DNA from: Candidatus Neomarinimicrobiota bacterium
Lineage (GTDB): Bacteria; Fidelibacterota; JAANXI01
Reading direction: 5' to 3'
Assembly: GCA_021734025.1 (NCBI GenBank)
Contig: JAIPJS010000022.1
Coordinates: 1-57,311 of the forward strand
DNA length: 57,311 nucleotides
In this document: positions 45,484 through 53,671 of the stretch, one piece after another
How the letters are laid out: every line of letters starts with the position of its first letter
Position numbering within the stretch: the first letter of the stretch is position 1
Notes under the pieces: model-generated
What the model was told of the DNA's origin: nothing
Seen by the model: only the letters and a program-made list of their open reading frames with translations
Database searches by the model: none
Position numbers and translations under genes: made by a program

Positions 45484-47283
45484 CTAGTCTGTAAGCGGCG
45501 ATGCAACTTCATTCTCTTTGGAAAGAATAATATCCCGGACGTTGAGCTGGATAAATTCCCGGCCGTTCCAGCGGTTTTTTTCCACGACGAAGGCCAGATC
45601 GATGGGCTCGTTTTTGATGAGAAGCTCGTAATATTCACCCATCTGGAAGGCGATGGCGTCCAGCATGGTCCGGCCCTGTTTGACCTTGAACTTCAGGTGG
45701 TTCTCCCCCACTATCCGCGGCAGTCCGGCCACCGAGAGGTTTCTGGCGCCGAAGACCGGCCGCATATTCTTCGGCCCATACGGACCCAGCCGCTGCAGCA
45801 TCTGCATCATCTGGGAGCCGACGTCTGTGAACCGGATATCCGTTTCCAGCGTGAGCCCCGGTACCAGCATGTCGTCGGTGATTTCTCTTGCTGCAATCCT
45901 CTGAAATTGCTCTTCGAACTGCTCCAGGTTTTCGGTTTCGATGGAGAGTCCGGCCGCCATAGCGTGACCGCCGTACCCGATGAAATGGTCGGCGCACTCG
46001 GTGAATGCATCGTACAGGTCAAAACCGGAGATGCTCCGGGCGGAGCCTTTGCCGACACCGTTATCCAGCGAAATGATGACGATGGGCAGGTGGTATTTTT
46101 CCTTTAGCTTGGAGGCGACAATCCCGATAACGCCCTGGTGCCAGTCTTCCTCCCAGAGAACGAGGGACCGCACTTCGCCGGAGGAGAGCTTCGGGTATTT
46201 GGACTGGACCAGGTAGATTGCCGAATCGTAGGTGCTGCGTTCGATCTCCCGGCGTGCCGTGTTCTCCTGGTCCAGTATCTTTGCCAGCGATTTCGCCTCG
46301 CGCCGGTTCTCCGTAGTGAGCAGATCCACGGCGCGGGTGGCGCTGCCGAGCCGACCGACCGCGTTAATCCGTGGCGCGATCTGGAAGACGATATTTCCGA
46401 CGTTCAGGTCGGCGCCCTCCTGGAGCTTTTTCTCCAGCCCGCTGACCTTGATAAGCGCCCGGAGTCCGGGTTTATTGGATTTTGGTAATTGTTGGATTCC
46501 GGCGTGGACCAGCATCCGGTTCTCGCCGGTAACCGGAACCATATCCGCCGCAGTGGCCAGCGCGACCAAATCGAGGTGCGTAAAGAGTCGTTCTTCGCTC
46601 CAGTCTCCATCGTTGGGACCGGCGCCCCCGGAAAATGCTCTGCACATGGCCTGCGCGTATTTGAATGCCACCCCGCAGCCACAAAGACCGGTGAACGGGT
46701 ATTCGCAATCGATGCGGTTCGGATTTAATATGGCCGCAGCGTCCGGCAAGGACTCCGGCGGCCGGTGATGATCGGTGATAATAATCGGGATTCCGAGCTC
46801 GTTGGCGTAATCCACTTCCTCGAATGCGTTGATGGCGCAATCACAGGTAATGATCAGGCTGGCCCCGATATCTCTGGCATATTCGATGCCTTGTTTTGAG
46901 AGGCCGTATCCCTCGGATTCCCGGTCCGGAATATAGTAATCCACATCGACGAGATTATCCCGAAAGAACCAAGTGAGCAGCGCAGTCCCCGAGGTCCCGT
47001 CCACGTCGTAATCGCCGAAGATAAGGAGCTTTTCGCCGCTGCTTATGACATCGGCAACCTTTTCGATGGCTTTCTCCATGCCCGCGAGCATATACGGATC
47101 CCAGAGATGGTCGAAGCTGGGGTTGAAAAAGGTATCGGCTTTTTCTTTGGAATCGAGGTTCCGGTTCAGCAGAATACTGGCAACCGGAGGGATGACACCA
47201 ATATTATCGGCATAGGAGCGGACGGTTTCCTGATTCTTCGCCTGCCCGAACTCCCTGTATTTCCACAGTTTCTTTTTGCGCAT
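45484..47283 (-). CDS. recJ: Single-stranded-DNA-specific exonuclease RecJ
   Basis: 599 residues, typical for bacterial RecJ. DHH-family motifs: I, FGDYDVDGTSG near residue 78-88; II, ITCDCAINAF near 142; III, ITDHHRPPESLP near 165; then the GCGVAFKYAQA motif. The DHHA1 domain contains GVGKGSARS and GYGGHAMAAGLSIE (about 410-445), and an OB-fold domain ends the protein. It degrades single-stranded DNA 5' to 3' in recombination and mismatch repair. Motif II carries Cys where Asp-Cys-Gly is common, otherwise the set is intact. An AGGA box precedes the ATG. Confidence 0.96.
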   Translation of the reverse strand: MRKKKLWKYREFGQAKNQETVRSYADNIGVIPPVASILLNRNLDSKEKADTFFNPSFDHLWDPYMLAGMEKAIEKVADVISSGEKLLIFGDYDVDGTSGTALLTWFFRDNLVDVDYYIPDRESEGYGLSKQGIEYARDIGASLIITCDCAINAFEEVDYANELGIPIIITDHHRPPESLPDAAAILNPNRIDCEYPFTGLCGCGVAFKYAQAMCRAFSGGAGPNDGDWSEERLFTHLDLVALATAADMVPVTGENRMLVHAGIQQLPKSNKPGLRALIKVSGLEKKLQEGADLNVGNIVFQIAPRINAVGRLGSATRAVDLLTTENRREAKSLAKILDQENTARREIERSTYDSAIYLVQSKYPKLSSGEVRSLVLWEEDWHQGVIGIVASKLKEKYHLPIVIISLDNGVGKGSARSISGFDLYDAFTECADHFIGYGGHAMAAGLSIETENLEQFEEQFQRIAAREITDDMLVPGLTLETDIRFTDVGSQMMQMLQRLGPYGPKNMRPVFGARNLSVAGLPRIVGENHLKFKVKQGRTMLDAIAFQMGEYYELLIKNEPIDLAFVVEKNRWNGREFIQLNVRDIILSKENEVASPLTD

Positions 47284-47400
47284 ACAATCCTGAAAGGTTT
47301 GAGTGACAAATTAGGTGTAAAATGATAGGGCAGGTTTGGTCAAGGATCAAGAGATATGATTTATTACCGAATAAAATAGCACGCAGATTGAATGGAATTA

Positions 47401-47525
47401 GGACCGCCTTTGAATGAGATTCAAAGGCTACATGGATTAGCCTCGCAATCTTATTGCGAGGAAGAAATGCATTTTACAGCTCTAAGGCGGCTCAATATGA
47501 ATAGCCCCGGGCTTTAGCCCGGGGA
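47401..47525. repeat. Cluster of palindromic repeats between recJ and rnpB
   Basis: CCTTTGAATGAGATTCAAAGG (split over 47402-47424), CCTCGCAAT-CTT-ATTGCGAGG (47442-47462) and CCCCGGGCTTTAGCCCGGGG (47504-47523). An incomplete version of the last occurs at 33354. ATAGCACGCAGATTGAATGG at about 47377 belongs to the repeat also seen at 34388. Confidence 0.65.
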
Positions 47526-47542
47526 TAATGGAAAAATAACAT

Positions 47543-47571
47543 AAAAAAACCCCGCAGGGGATCCTGCGGGG
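47543..47571 (-). terminator. Intrinsic terminator of RNase P RNA
   Basis: On the minus strand the stem CCCCGCAGG/CCTGCGGGG closes a four-base loop and is followed by a run of seven T. It lies 11 bases after the 3' end of rnpB. The stem also contains GGGGATCC, reminiscent of the mini-elements, but a normal terminator explains it. Confidence 0.9.
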
Positions 47572-47582
47572 CGATTGGTATT

Positions 47583-48023
47583 GACAATTGATCTGTAAGC
47601 CGAATTCTGTCCTCCGGCGGTAGCCGAATGGATAGTCATTTATCTGCGGTCGGGATGGCTCCCGGCCTGATGCAATCTACCTGGAGAGTCCCGACGAGTC
47701 GGGATCGGCGGGAAACCGCGATTCTCTCCAACTTGATCTTACTCCGGATGGGGTTTGCCCGGCCTCCGGCATCGCTGTCGGAGCGGTGCGCCCTTACCGC
47801 ACCATTTCACCCTTCCCCGATAATGTGCTATTTGCCGAATCATAGATTCGGATAGCACTAATCGGGGGGTATCGTTTCTGCGGCACTTTCCGTCCTAAAG
47901 GGACCTCGATGTTATCGAGCATCCTTCCCTGCGGAGTTCGGACTTTCCTCCCCGATAGAATACTTTAGTCCAAATCAGAGATTTGGTGAAATTCAAATCG
48001 GGGCGACTATCCGATCAATTGTC
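47583..48023 (-). ncRNA. rnpB: RNase P RNA (bacterial type A-like)
   Basis: The catalytic RNA that trims tRNA 5' ends. On the minus strand, GACAATTGATC at the 5' end and GATCAATTGTC at the 3' end form a perfect 11-bp P1. The next helix pairs GGATAGTC with GACTATC. GAGGAAAGTCCG, the hallmark of conserved region I, begins about 80 bases in (near 47955). Later come AGGGTGAAATGGTGCGGTAAGGG-type conserved segments, AAACCCCATCCGGAG and the terminal ACAGAATTCGGCTTACAG. At about 441 nt it is longer than many relatives. Extra perfect hairpins lie in P3 (CCAAATC/GATTTGG), P12 (CCGAATC/GATTCGG) and the P17 region (TCCCGAC/GTCGGGA). It follows the zinc-ribbon gene by 17 bp. Confidence 0.96.
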
Positions 48024-48040
48024 AAAAAACATGGTAATAT

Positions 48041-48766
48041 TTATTCGTCTTTGCCTTCGTCCTGTTCTTCCGGCCAGTAGAGAAACCGGCCACAGATCTC
48101 ACACGGCATCATGCGATCTTTGGTCCGGATTTCCACCAAATTCTGTGGCGGAATCCGCTGCAGACAGCCTCCGCATGATCCCCGGACCACCGGGACCACA
48201 GCCAGACCATTCCGCGCATTCCGAATGCGGTCGTAACGGGAAAGTTTCGAACGGGGGATATCTTTGACGATCCCTTCCCGCTCTTTTTCGAGTTTTTCCT
48301 GTTCCTCTTCCGTTTTCTTGATGGTCTTTTCCAGGTCGGATTCCCGCTTTTCCAGGTCTTCCGCTAATTCCTCGACCTGGTTCTCTTCCATGGCGATGGC
48401 TTCCTCCAGCTGCTCCTTTTCATCGGAGAGTTCCACCAGTTGCATCTCTGCTTCATCCACGGATTTTTTAAACTGTTCAATTTCGGAGGTGAGTGCATCA
48501 TACTCCTTGTTGGTGGTCACCAGATAGAGCTGATCCTGCTTCTCCTCCACTTTCTCCGATTTGTCATCAATGGTAGCCTGATGTTTGCGTTCCTCCTTCT
48601 TGATCTCTTCGAGGCGGCCCTTGTCCTCTTCCAGCTGCGCTTCATGCTTCCGAAGCGCCTGGCGGGTCTCCCGTACTTTCTCAGGGAGGTCCCCCTTCAG
48701 TTCCTCGATCCGCATTAATTCCTTGTCAACCTGCTGTAACTCGATGAGTTTTTCCAACTCGCTCAC
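48041..48766 (-). CDS. Zinc-ribbon coiled-coil protein (COG1579)
   Basis: 241 residues. Residues about 5-180 form a long charged coiled coil. The last 55 residues carry a C4 zinc ribbon: CGGC in RGSCGGCLQRIPPQ, then CEIC in MMPCEICGRFLYW. This is the COG1579/CT398-like architecture, thought to bind nucleic acid or flagellar and sigma-54 partners in some bacteria; the role here is unknown. It lies directly upstream of rnpB in the same direction and may share its transcript. Confidence 0.9.
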   Translation of the reverse strand: MSELEKLIELQQVDKELMRIEELKGDLPEKVRETRQALRKHEAQLEEDKGRLEEIKKEERKHQATIDDKSEKVEEKQDQLYLVTTNKEYDALTSEIEQFKKSVDEAEMQLVELSDEKEQLEEAIAMEENQVEELAEDLEKRESDLEKTIKKTEEEQEKLEKEREGIVKDIPRSKLSRYDRIRNARNGLAVVPVVRGSCGGCLQRIPPQNLVEIRTKDRMMPCEICGRFLYWPEEQDEGKDE

Positions 48767-48839
48767 TGATCATTCCTCCGTCTATTTCCCTTGTTTCTCA
48801 TTGGGTCGGTTCCTGATATTTTTCGGCTCCAAACAAAAA

Positions 48840-48866
48840 AAAATGCATCGAATAATCGATGCATTT
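48840..48866 (-). terminator. Hairpin terminator downstream of tRNA-Val
   Basis: AAAATGCATCG/CGATGCATTTT with a short AT-rich loop. On the minus strand it runs into a tract of T. It can end the tRNA-Val transcript before the zinc-ribbon gene; it may also work in the other direction. Confidence 0.7.
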
Positions 48867-49080
48867 TCAAAATTTAGCAGTGTGTTGATATGTCCAACGT
48901 TCGGTCCGCCCGGGATTCTGTTTTCCGGCGTTGCTCGTTTTGCCTCCGTTTGGTAATCCGCAGTCGGGAAAAACGACGTATCCGGTTTGGGTAAACCATT
49001 TACGTGCTGCTCGCGGCTTTTTTGTTAATAATCAACACTCCTCTGTTCCAAAAATTTTCTACCTCAACTGCTTTTCTCGT

Positions 49081-49166
49081 GGGCGATACTGGATTTCCCC
49101 GAAGGGATCCCGCCGGGAGAACCAGTGACCTTCTCGACAGGTCGGGACACTCTAACCAGCGCCCGT
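49081..49166 (-). pseudogene. tRNA-Val remnant broken by a mini-element
   Basis: Read in the plus direction, GGGCGATACTGGATTT and GAACCAGTGACCT match the intact tRNA-Val at 49216-49289 exactly, but a 22-bp double-hairpin mini-element at 49097-49118 separates them inside the T loop. The anticodon arm is replaced by a CTCGACAGGTCGGGAC-like sequence, then CACTCTAACCAGC matches again, and the 5' acceptor end is truncated. It cannot make a functional tRNA. Confidence 0.85.
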
Positions 49167-49215
49167 CCAGTAAGAAAGGACAAAATTCCCACTTCATAGC
49201 TTGTCAATTAGCGTG

Positions 49216-49289
49216 TGGGCGATACTGGATTTGAACCAGTGACCTCTGCCATGTGAGGGCAGCACTCTAACCAGCTGAGCTAATCGCCC
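49216..49289 (-). tRNA. tRNA-Val (anticodon CAC)
   Basis: On the minus strand GGGCGAT pairs with ATCGCCC as the acceptor stem. The D arm is GCTCAGCTGGTTAGAGT, the anticodon stem CTGCC/GGCAG encloses the loop CTCACAT with anticodon CAC, and the T arm is ACTGG-TTCAAAT-CCAGT. The discriminator base is A and CCA is not encoded. It reads GUG codons. Confidence 0.97.
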
Positions 49290-49605
49290 AAGTCACCCCA
49301 TCCTTCATTTCTCAAAAAGCATTTATGAATTTAGACGTCACTTGAGCGAACTGCAAGGGGAAATTGTTAACTAATTTACAATGGGTTTGATGTACCGCGC
49401 CGGTAGAAAACAACCTCAATCATTACAAGATAGGTCAGAGTTGAATAACACTTGGGTCAAAAGAAGACAAATAATAATTCATCTCTAAGTTTCGAGCAGA
49501 CTTTTTTCAATGCACTTTGTACAAAAGTGTGGAAAATTATATTTGCTCTTTCCGAGATATTGCACAAAGAGCTGGTCTAAAATATTAATATTACATATTC
49601 GTACT

Positions 49606-49770
49606 CCCTTTTTGTCTTGATACAAAAAGGGGAAAAATCAAGGCGGTCAAGTCTATTTCTGTCATGCCAACGGCTTCCTCGGGCGGGAATCAAAACTCCC
49701 TTCTGTCAAACAGTTGATTCCCGCTTCTCCTCAGGGCGCCGGGCATGAAGACGAAATAGACTTGAAGGCC
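49606..49770 (+). repeat. Structured repeat family A, copy A3
   Basis: Head CCCTTTTTGT/ACAAAAAGGG with CTTGA loop and downstream TCAAGG. The outer stem CAAGTCTATTTC/GAAATAGACTTG is perfect. The inner stem CGGGAATCA/TGATTCCCG carries an AACTCCC...GTCAAACAG cap. It ends AAGGCC. Its middle is nearly identical to A4. Confidence 0.88.
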
Positions 49771-49851
49771 ATTTACATAACCTTAATTATTCATAAACTC
49801 GTGGACTTGTGATAAAAAATATCGTGTTTAGTTGTTCAGAATCAACGATTT

Positions 49852-49879
49852 GTAGAGACACGCCATGGCGTGTCTCTAC
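49852..49879. repeat. GTAGAGAC palindrome, copy 2
   Basis: GTAGAGACACGC/GCGTGTCTCTAC, 12 bp perfect, loop CATG. It sits between A3 and B1, where the sister locus at 51523-51579 has none. Confidence 0.8.
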
Positions 49880-50020
49880 CCCAGAATATTTTGGTAGCGG
49901 AGTACTGCCAATTCATACCATACATCCGGCCATTACTTCAATGCACAATTCCGAAGATCTTTTTATGAATAATACAGGATAAGTAAAAGGAAATTTAAAG
50001 CACCCCAAACCTTTGCTCCC

Positions 50021-50110
50021 GGCCTTGAAAACTAGATTGCCCCGTCGCTCGGTGAGCGGTTTCAAACCAGTTTTCTCCGCCGGATTTTTTAGCACTTTTT
50101 AAAAAATGCA
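50021..50110 (-). repeat. Structured repeat family B, shortened copy B1
   Basis: Read on the minus strand: a head hairpin of the GCATTTTTT/AAAAAGTGC type, AAAAAATCCGGC, then outer-stem arm GAAAACTGG. The inner stem and cap are missing (deletion), leaving CGCTCGGTGAGCGG joined to the other arm. It ends AAGGCC. A full relative is B2. Confidence 0.75.
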
Positions 50111-50243
50111 GAGAAAAGGAAAATTCACCGATATTGGAATTCGCTCAAAAATGGTGACTTAAGTATTTCAATACTGCACAGTTATAACGATACAAAAACA
50201 AGCACATCTGGATTCTCCCGGAAAATTAAACTATTTTTTAATT

Positions 50244-51251
50244 ATGAAATACGACGCCGCATTTTTCGAGGTTTTTGCAGAGGAGGAGCGCCTGCTCAGG
50301 GAATATCTTCCGGAGGGGTACTCTTGGTACTTTACCGATGACACCATCCAGGACGACGGCATCGACGAGTTGCCCTCGGCGGTTATTTCTACCAGGACGC
50401 AGTCGAAATTTCCCAAGGATTGGTTGCAGGATCTTGAGGCCATATTTACACGGTCCACCGGGTATGATCATGTAACTCCGCTGTTGGAGAAATACAGTCA
50501 CCTCGATTCCGGGCATCTCCCGAAATATGCCGCGCGGGCGGTGGCGGAACAGATATTGATGTTGGCGCTGATGCTGTTCCGGAGGGTCGATCTGCAGCGG
50601 GAATCAATGCAAACTTTCGCCAGAGATGGTCTCACCGGCCGGGAACTCACCGGGAAAACGCTGACCATTATCGGTGTCGGAAATATCGGCGGGGAGCTGG
50701 CCAACATCGGATACGGTCTCGGGATGAACCTTATCGGCGTGGATATAGTCCCACGGGGTGAGATGATTGCAAAGTATCTACTTGAGTATCAAAATTTAAT
50801 CCCTGCCATCCAATCGGCTGATATCATCTCCTGCTGTCTCCCGCTGACTGAGCAGACCCAGGGCATGCTTGATTATGACGCGCTCTGCAACGCGCCAGCA
50901 TCTGCGCTCTACATTAACGCCGCCCGGGGGGAAATTACCCCGCCGGCAGATCTTGTTCGATTACTCCGGGAGGAACGACTTGCCGGGGCGGCTCTTGACG
51001 TGTATGATGAAGAGGGAACGTTAGGCAGCGTCCTCCGGGGAAATACATCTTTGGAAGCCATAGAAGATAATGCGGTCAGCGATAGTGTGGAGGCCACGCT
51101 GAAACTGATGGAGCATCCCCGGGTCATTGCGACTCCTCACAACGCCTTCAATACTGCGGAGTCGACGAACCGCAAGGCGAAACAGACCGCGGAAAATATC
51201 GGCCACTATCTCAGCGAGGGCAGATTTTTGACGCCGGTGCCGAGGGAGTGA
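50244..51251 (+). CDS. D-isomer-specific 2-hydroxyacid dehydrogenase
   Basis: 335 residues. The NAD-binding Rossmann motif GVGNIGGELANIG lies near residue 143. Catalytic residues fit the family: arginine in INAARGEI (near 231), glutamate in DVYDEEG (near 258) and histidine in ATPHNAFN (near 297). It interconverts a 2-oxo acid and a D-2-hydroxy acid with NAD(H); the substrate cannot be named. It is a lone gene, flanked on both sides by composite A-B repeats (49606-50110 and 51357-51741) in direct orientation. Start chosen as the first ATG of the frame. Confidence 0.92.
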   Translation: MKYDAAFFEVFAEEERLLREYLPEGYSWYFTDDTIQDDGIDELPSAVISTRTQSKFPKDWLQDLEAIFTRSTGYDHVTPLLEKYSHLDSGHLPKYAARAVAEQILMLALMLFRRVDLQRESMQTFARDGLTGRELTGKTLTIIGVGNIGGELANIGYGLGMNLIGVDIVPRGEMIAKYLLEYQNLIPAIQSADIISCCLPLTEQTQGMLDYDALCNAPASALYINAARGEITPPADLVRLLREERLAGAALDVYDEEGTLGSVLRGNTSLEAIEDNAVSDSVEATLKLMEHPRVIATPHNAFNTAESTNRKAKQTAENIGHYLSEGRFLTPVPRE

Positions 51252-51356
51252 ATTTGATCTTTGAATGTGAAATAATGACGGTGTTTTTGGCGGTTAGTTA
51301 GGTTATACCATCCTTTAGAGTGTTTCCATAACTCATTAATCTTTCAAAATTTCTTT

Positions 51357-51522
51357 CCACTTTTGTCTTGAAACAAAAGTGGCAAAAATTCAATGCGGCC
51401 ACGTCTATTTCTGTCATGCCAACGGCTTCCTCGGGCGGGAATCAAAACTCCCTACGGTCAAACAGTTGATTCCCGCTTGTCCTCAGGGCGCCGGGCATGA
51501 AGACGAAATAGACGTGGAGGCC
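51357..51522 (+). repeat. Structured repeat family A, copy A4
   Basis: Head CCACTTTTGT/ACAAAAGTGG with loop CTTGA, then TTCAATGC. The outer stem CCACGTCTATTTC/GAAATAGACGTGG is perfect. The inner stem is CGGGAATCA/TGATTCCCG with AACTCCC...GGTCAAACAG cap. It ends GAGGCC. A3 has CAAGTC in place of CACGTC with a matching change in the other arm. Confidence 0.88.
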
Positions 51523-51579
51523 ATTTACACAACAACCATAAGTAAAAGGATATTTTAAGCACCCCAAACCTTTGTTATC

Positions 51580-51741
51580 GGCCTTGAAAACTGGTTTGTT
51601 CCACCGCTCGGTGAGCGGAAGTGAGTGAGAACCAGCTGTCTAACCGGAGGGAGTTCTGGTTCTCACCTGCAGCGAACCGTTAGCGGTTTCAAACCAGTTT
51701 TCGCAGCCGGATTTTTTGGCACTTTTTTCTAAAAAAAGTGC
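51580..51741 (-). repeat. Structured repeat family B, full copy B2
   Basis: On the minus strand: head GCACTTTTTTT/AAAAAAGTGC, CAAAAAATCCGGC, outer stem GAAAACTGGTTTG/CAAACCAGTTTTC, inner stem GTGAGAACCAG/CTGGTTCTCAC with the conserved AACTCCCTCCGG cap, then AAGGCC. It has no CTTGA in the head loop. Confidence 0.87.
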
Positions 51742-51851
51742 AATAATTAAACGATTCTATTAGGAAGCACACAAAATTGTGTTTCCTAACTCCACCTCCG
51801 GACTGGGGGGACGTCTACTATTAAGTTGAACACCTAGGCTCCCACTTCTTG

Positions 51852-52062
51852 CCACTTTTTGCTTGACCACTTGCGTGGAATACATGGATACTAAAAAGTG
51901 GCAAAAAGTCAAGGCGGTCCCATCTCTTTCTGCCCCATCGGGATCCCTTCCGGGACGATGCCAACGGCTACCTCGGGGCAACTCAGAACTCCCTCCGGTC
52001 AGACAGCTGAGTTGCCCTGTTCTCGGTACGTCGGGCATTGATACGAAAGAGTTATGGAGGCC
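51852..52062 (+). repeat. Structured repeat family A, copy A5, with inserted mini-element
   Basis: Head CCACTTTTT/AAAAAGTGG with CTTGA; TCAAGG downstream. Outer stem CATCTCTTTC/GAAAGAGTTATG (one bulge), inner stem GGGGCAACTCAG/CTGAGTTGCCC. A double-hairpin mini-element at about 51933-51956 interrupts the TTCTG/ATGCCAACGG segment that is continuous in A3 and A4. About 45 bases of its 5' flank are shared with A7. Confidence 0.85.
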
Positions 52063-52270
52063 ATTTGAACAAGCACACGTATTTTTGGTAAAAATCCGTT
52101 AGGGCTTGCGACCTTAGGGCCTTATTCCGCCCTCGATCCTTTCCCGACAATCCTCACCACTTGGCATTCCAAAAGGGTAGGCTAATAAAAGTTATCTTTC
52201 AAAACGTTTTTTTCGCCTAATATGTCAATTTAGACAACATAATCTTCGGCATTATACGAATTCATTATTT

Positions 52271-52443
52271 CCCTTTTGTCTTGATACAAAAGGGAAGAAA
52301 AAATCAAGGCGACGCTCTTTATTTTGACCGTTTCAAAATTCGCTCCGGGCCAGAACCAGAACTCGGTCGCTTCGCTCCCTCAGACAGCTGATTCTGGCCT
52401 TTCTACGCTCATCGAATCGGTGCCCAAAATAAAGAGCGAGGCC
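52271..52443 (+). repeat. Structured repeat family A, copy A6
   Basis: Head CCCTTTTGT/ACAAAAGGG with CTTGA and TCAAGG. Outer stem GCTCTTTATTTTG/CAAAATAAAGAGC. Inner stem GGCCAGAA/TTCTGGCC with the AACTC...CAGACAGCTGA cap. It ends GAGGCC. Confidence 0.86.
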
Positions 52444-52567
52444 GAAAAATAACTTCGTTTCTATGAATATAAAAGACCTTCTATATATCCGGCGGAACCG
52501 CTCATCGGCCTTGTCCGGAAGAGATCCCGTCTACCATTAAGTTGAGTACCTAGGCTCCCACTTCTTG

Positions 52568-52816
52568 CCACTTTTTGCTTGACCGATAGCGTGGACCATA
52601 TGGACAGTGAAAAGTGGGAAAAAGTCAAGGCCCCGATAACTTACTACCAACGGAATTAAAAATTCCGGGTAGTAAGAATCGGGGTAAACTGACAAATCAA
52701 TTTCGGTATTGGCTGAAATGCCCTCCGGGCTCAAACCAGAAACTCCCTTCGGTCAGACACCTGATTTGAGCAGTCCTCCGGCCAGCGGCCAATTGAGCGC
52801 AATTGATTTTTAGGCC
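52568..52816 (+). repeat. Structured repeat family A, copy A7
   Basis: Head CCACTTTTT/AAAAAGTGG-like (one mismatch), loop CTTGA, downstream TCAAGG. Outer stem AAATCAATT/AATTGATTT plus TATTGGC/GCCAAT. Inner stem GGCTCAAA/TTTGAGC. An extra palindromic stretch of about 50 bases with CGGAATTAAAAATTCCG is inserted after AAGGCC(C) at about 52635-52690. No gene lies in 51252-53024; 52820-53024 holds nothing recognisable beyond an AT-rich upstream region. Confidence 0.8.
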
Positions 52817-53051
52817 ATATAACATTAAAAAGGTAAAAAAGAATTTTGTTAGTAAATCCCCAGAGGGTTTTTTCGGAAATTTGGTTTCTATGCATAAGAG
52901 ATTGACAGTAGAGGTATTTAAACTACAGAAACAATATACGTTCTATTATTAATTTAGGTCAGATTGTCGGAAAGAATCTGTTGGAATTATTTTGCCGAAT
53001 CGTTAACCTTTTGCGATTGCGGATATGTCAACCCAAGTATTGGAATCACTT

Positions 53052-53549
53052 ATGCGAAATATTGTGAAATATTCTTTCCTGTTTATTCTCGGCATTTTTC
53101 TAAGCGGCAGCCTGCTTGCCCAGAACCAGTCCGGTGAACAGCCGGCTTCCCGGTACCTCCTGCCAGGTGAACAGAGTCAGATCCAGATGCAGGTGAACAT
53201 CTGGGGCGAGGTCCAGAAGCCCGGTATCTACAAGGTGCCCAGCGAAATCAATCTCATTGCCTTACTTTCAAGTGCCGGTGGACCGACCGATTACGCAAAA
53301 CTGAGGGAAGTCCGGATCGTGAGAGCGTTCTCCGATGATGCGGAGCAGGAAGTTATTCACGTGGATTTGGAAAAGTACCTGGACAATGCGGACATATCCG
53401 GCTTACCGGAATTGTATCCGGGGGACACCATTTTTATCCCTGGGAATTTCAGAAAATACTTTTCAACGACACTCGGTATAACCAGTGCAATTACCGGTAT
53501 AGCGTCCTCACTCGCGCTGATAGTTGAGCGGCTTTCACGGATACAATAA
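53052..53549 (+). CDS. Exported SLBB-domain protein
   Basis: About 165 residues from the ATG at 53052; an ATG at 53025 adds nine. A signal peptide (hydrophobic core FLFILGIFLSGSL) ends near LAQ. Residues about 50-130 form an SLBB (soluble-ligand-binding beta-grasp) domain: VNIWGEVQKPGIYKVP, then LLSSAGGPTDYA, and GDTIFIPG at the end. A C-terminal hydrophobic helix follows. SLBB domains occur in Wza-type polysaccharide export proteins, but the poly_export domain is lacking, so it may be an accessory. It lies upstream of an FN3 lipoprotein gene. Confidence 0.85.
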   Translation: MRNIVKYSFLFILGIFLSGSLLAQNQSGEQPASRYLLPGEQSQIQMQVNIWGEVQKPGIYKVPSEINLIALLSSAGGPTDYAKLREVRIVRAFSDDAEQEVIHVDLEKYLDNADISGLPELYPGDTIFIPGNFRKYFSTTLGITSAITGIASSLALIVERLSRIQ

Positions 53550-53671
53550 AGAAAGTAGGAGAAGGGAAATGGGTAAGAAAGAAATGTTGGTGGTTTGTAG
53601 TTAGTGGGGCCTTGTTCAATTTTTCGTTCTTTTGATTTTTTACCTTCCGAACTTTTTTATTCTCAATAAAA

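Noticed and set aside
47628-47855. 75-residue plus-strand frame at 47628-47855
   Set aside because: It lies inside RNase P RNA on the opposite strand, which is supported by P1 pairing and conserved core sequences.
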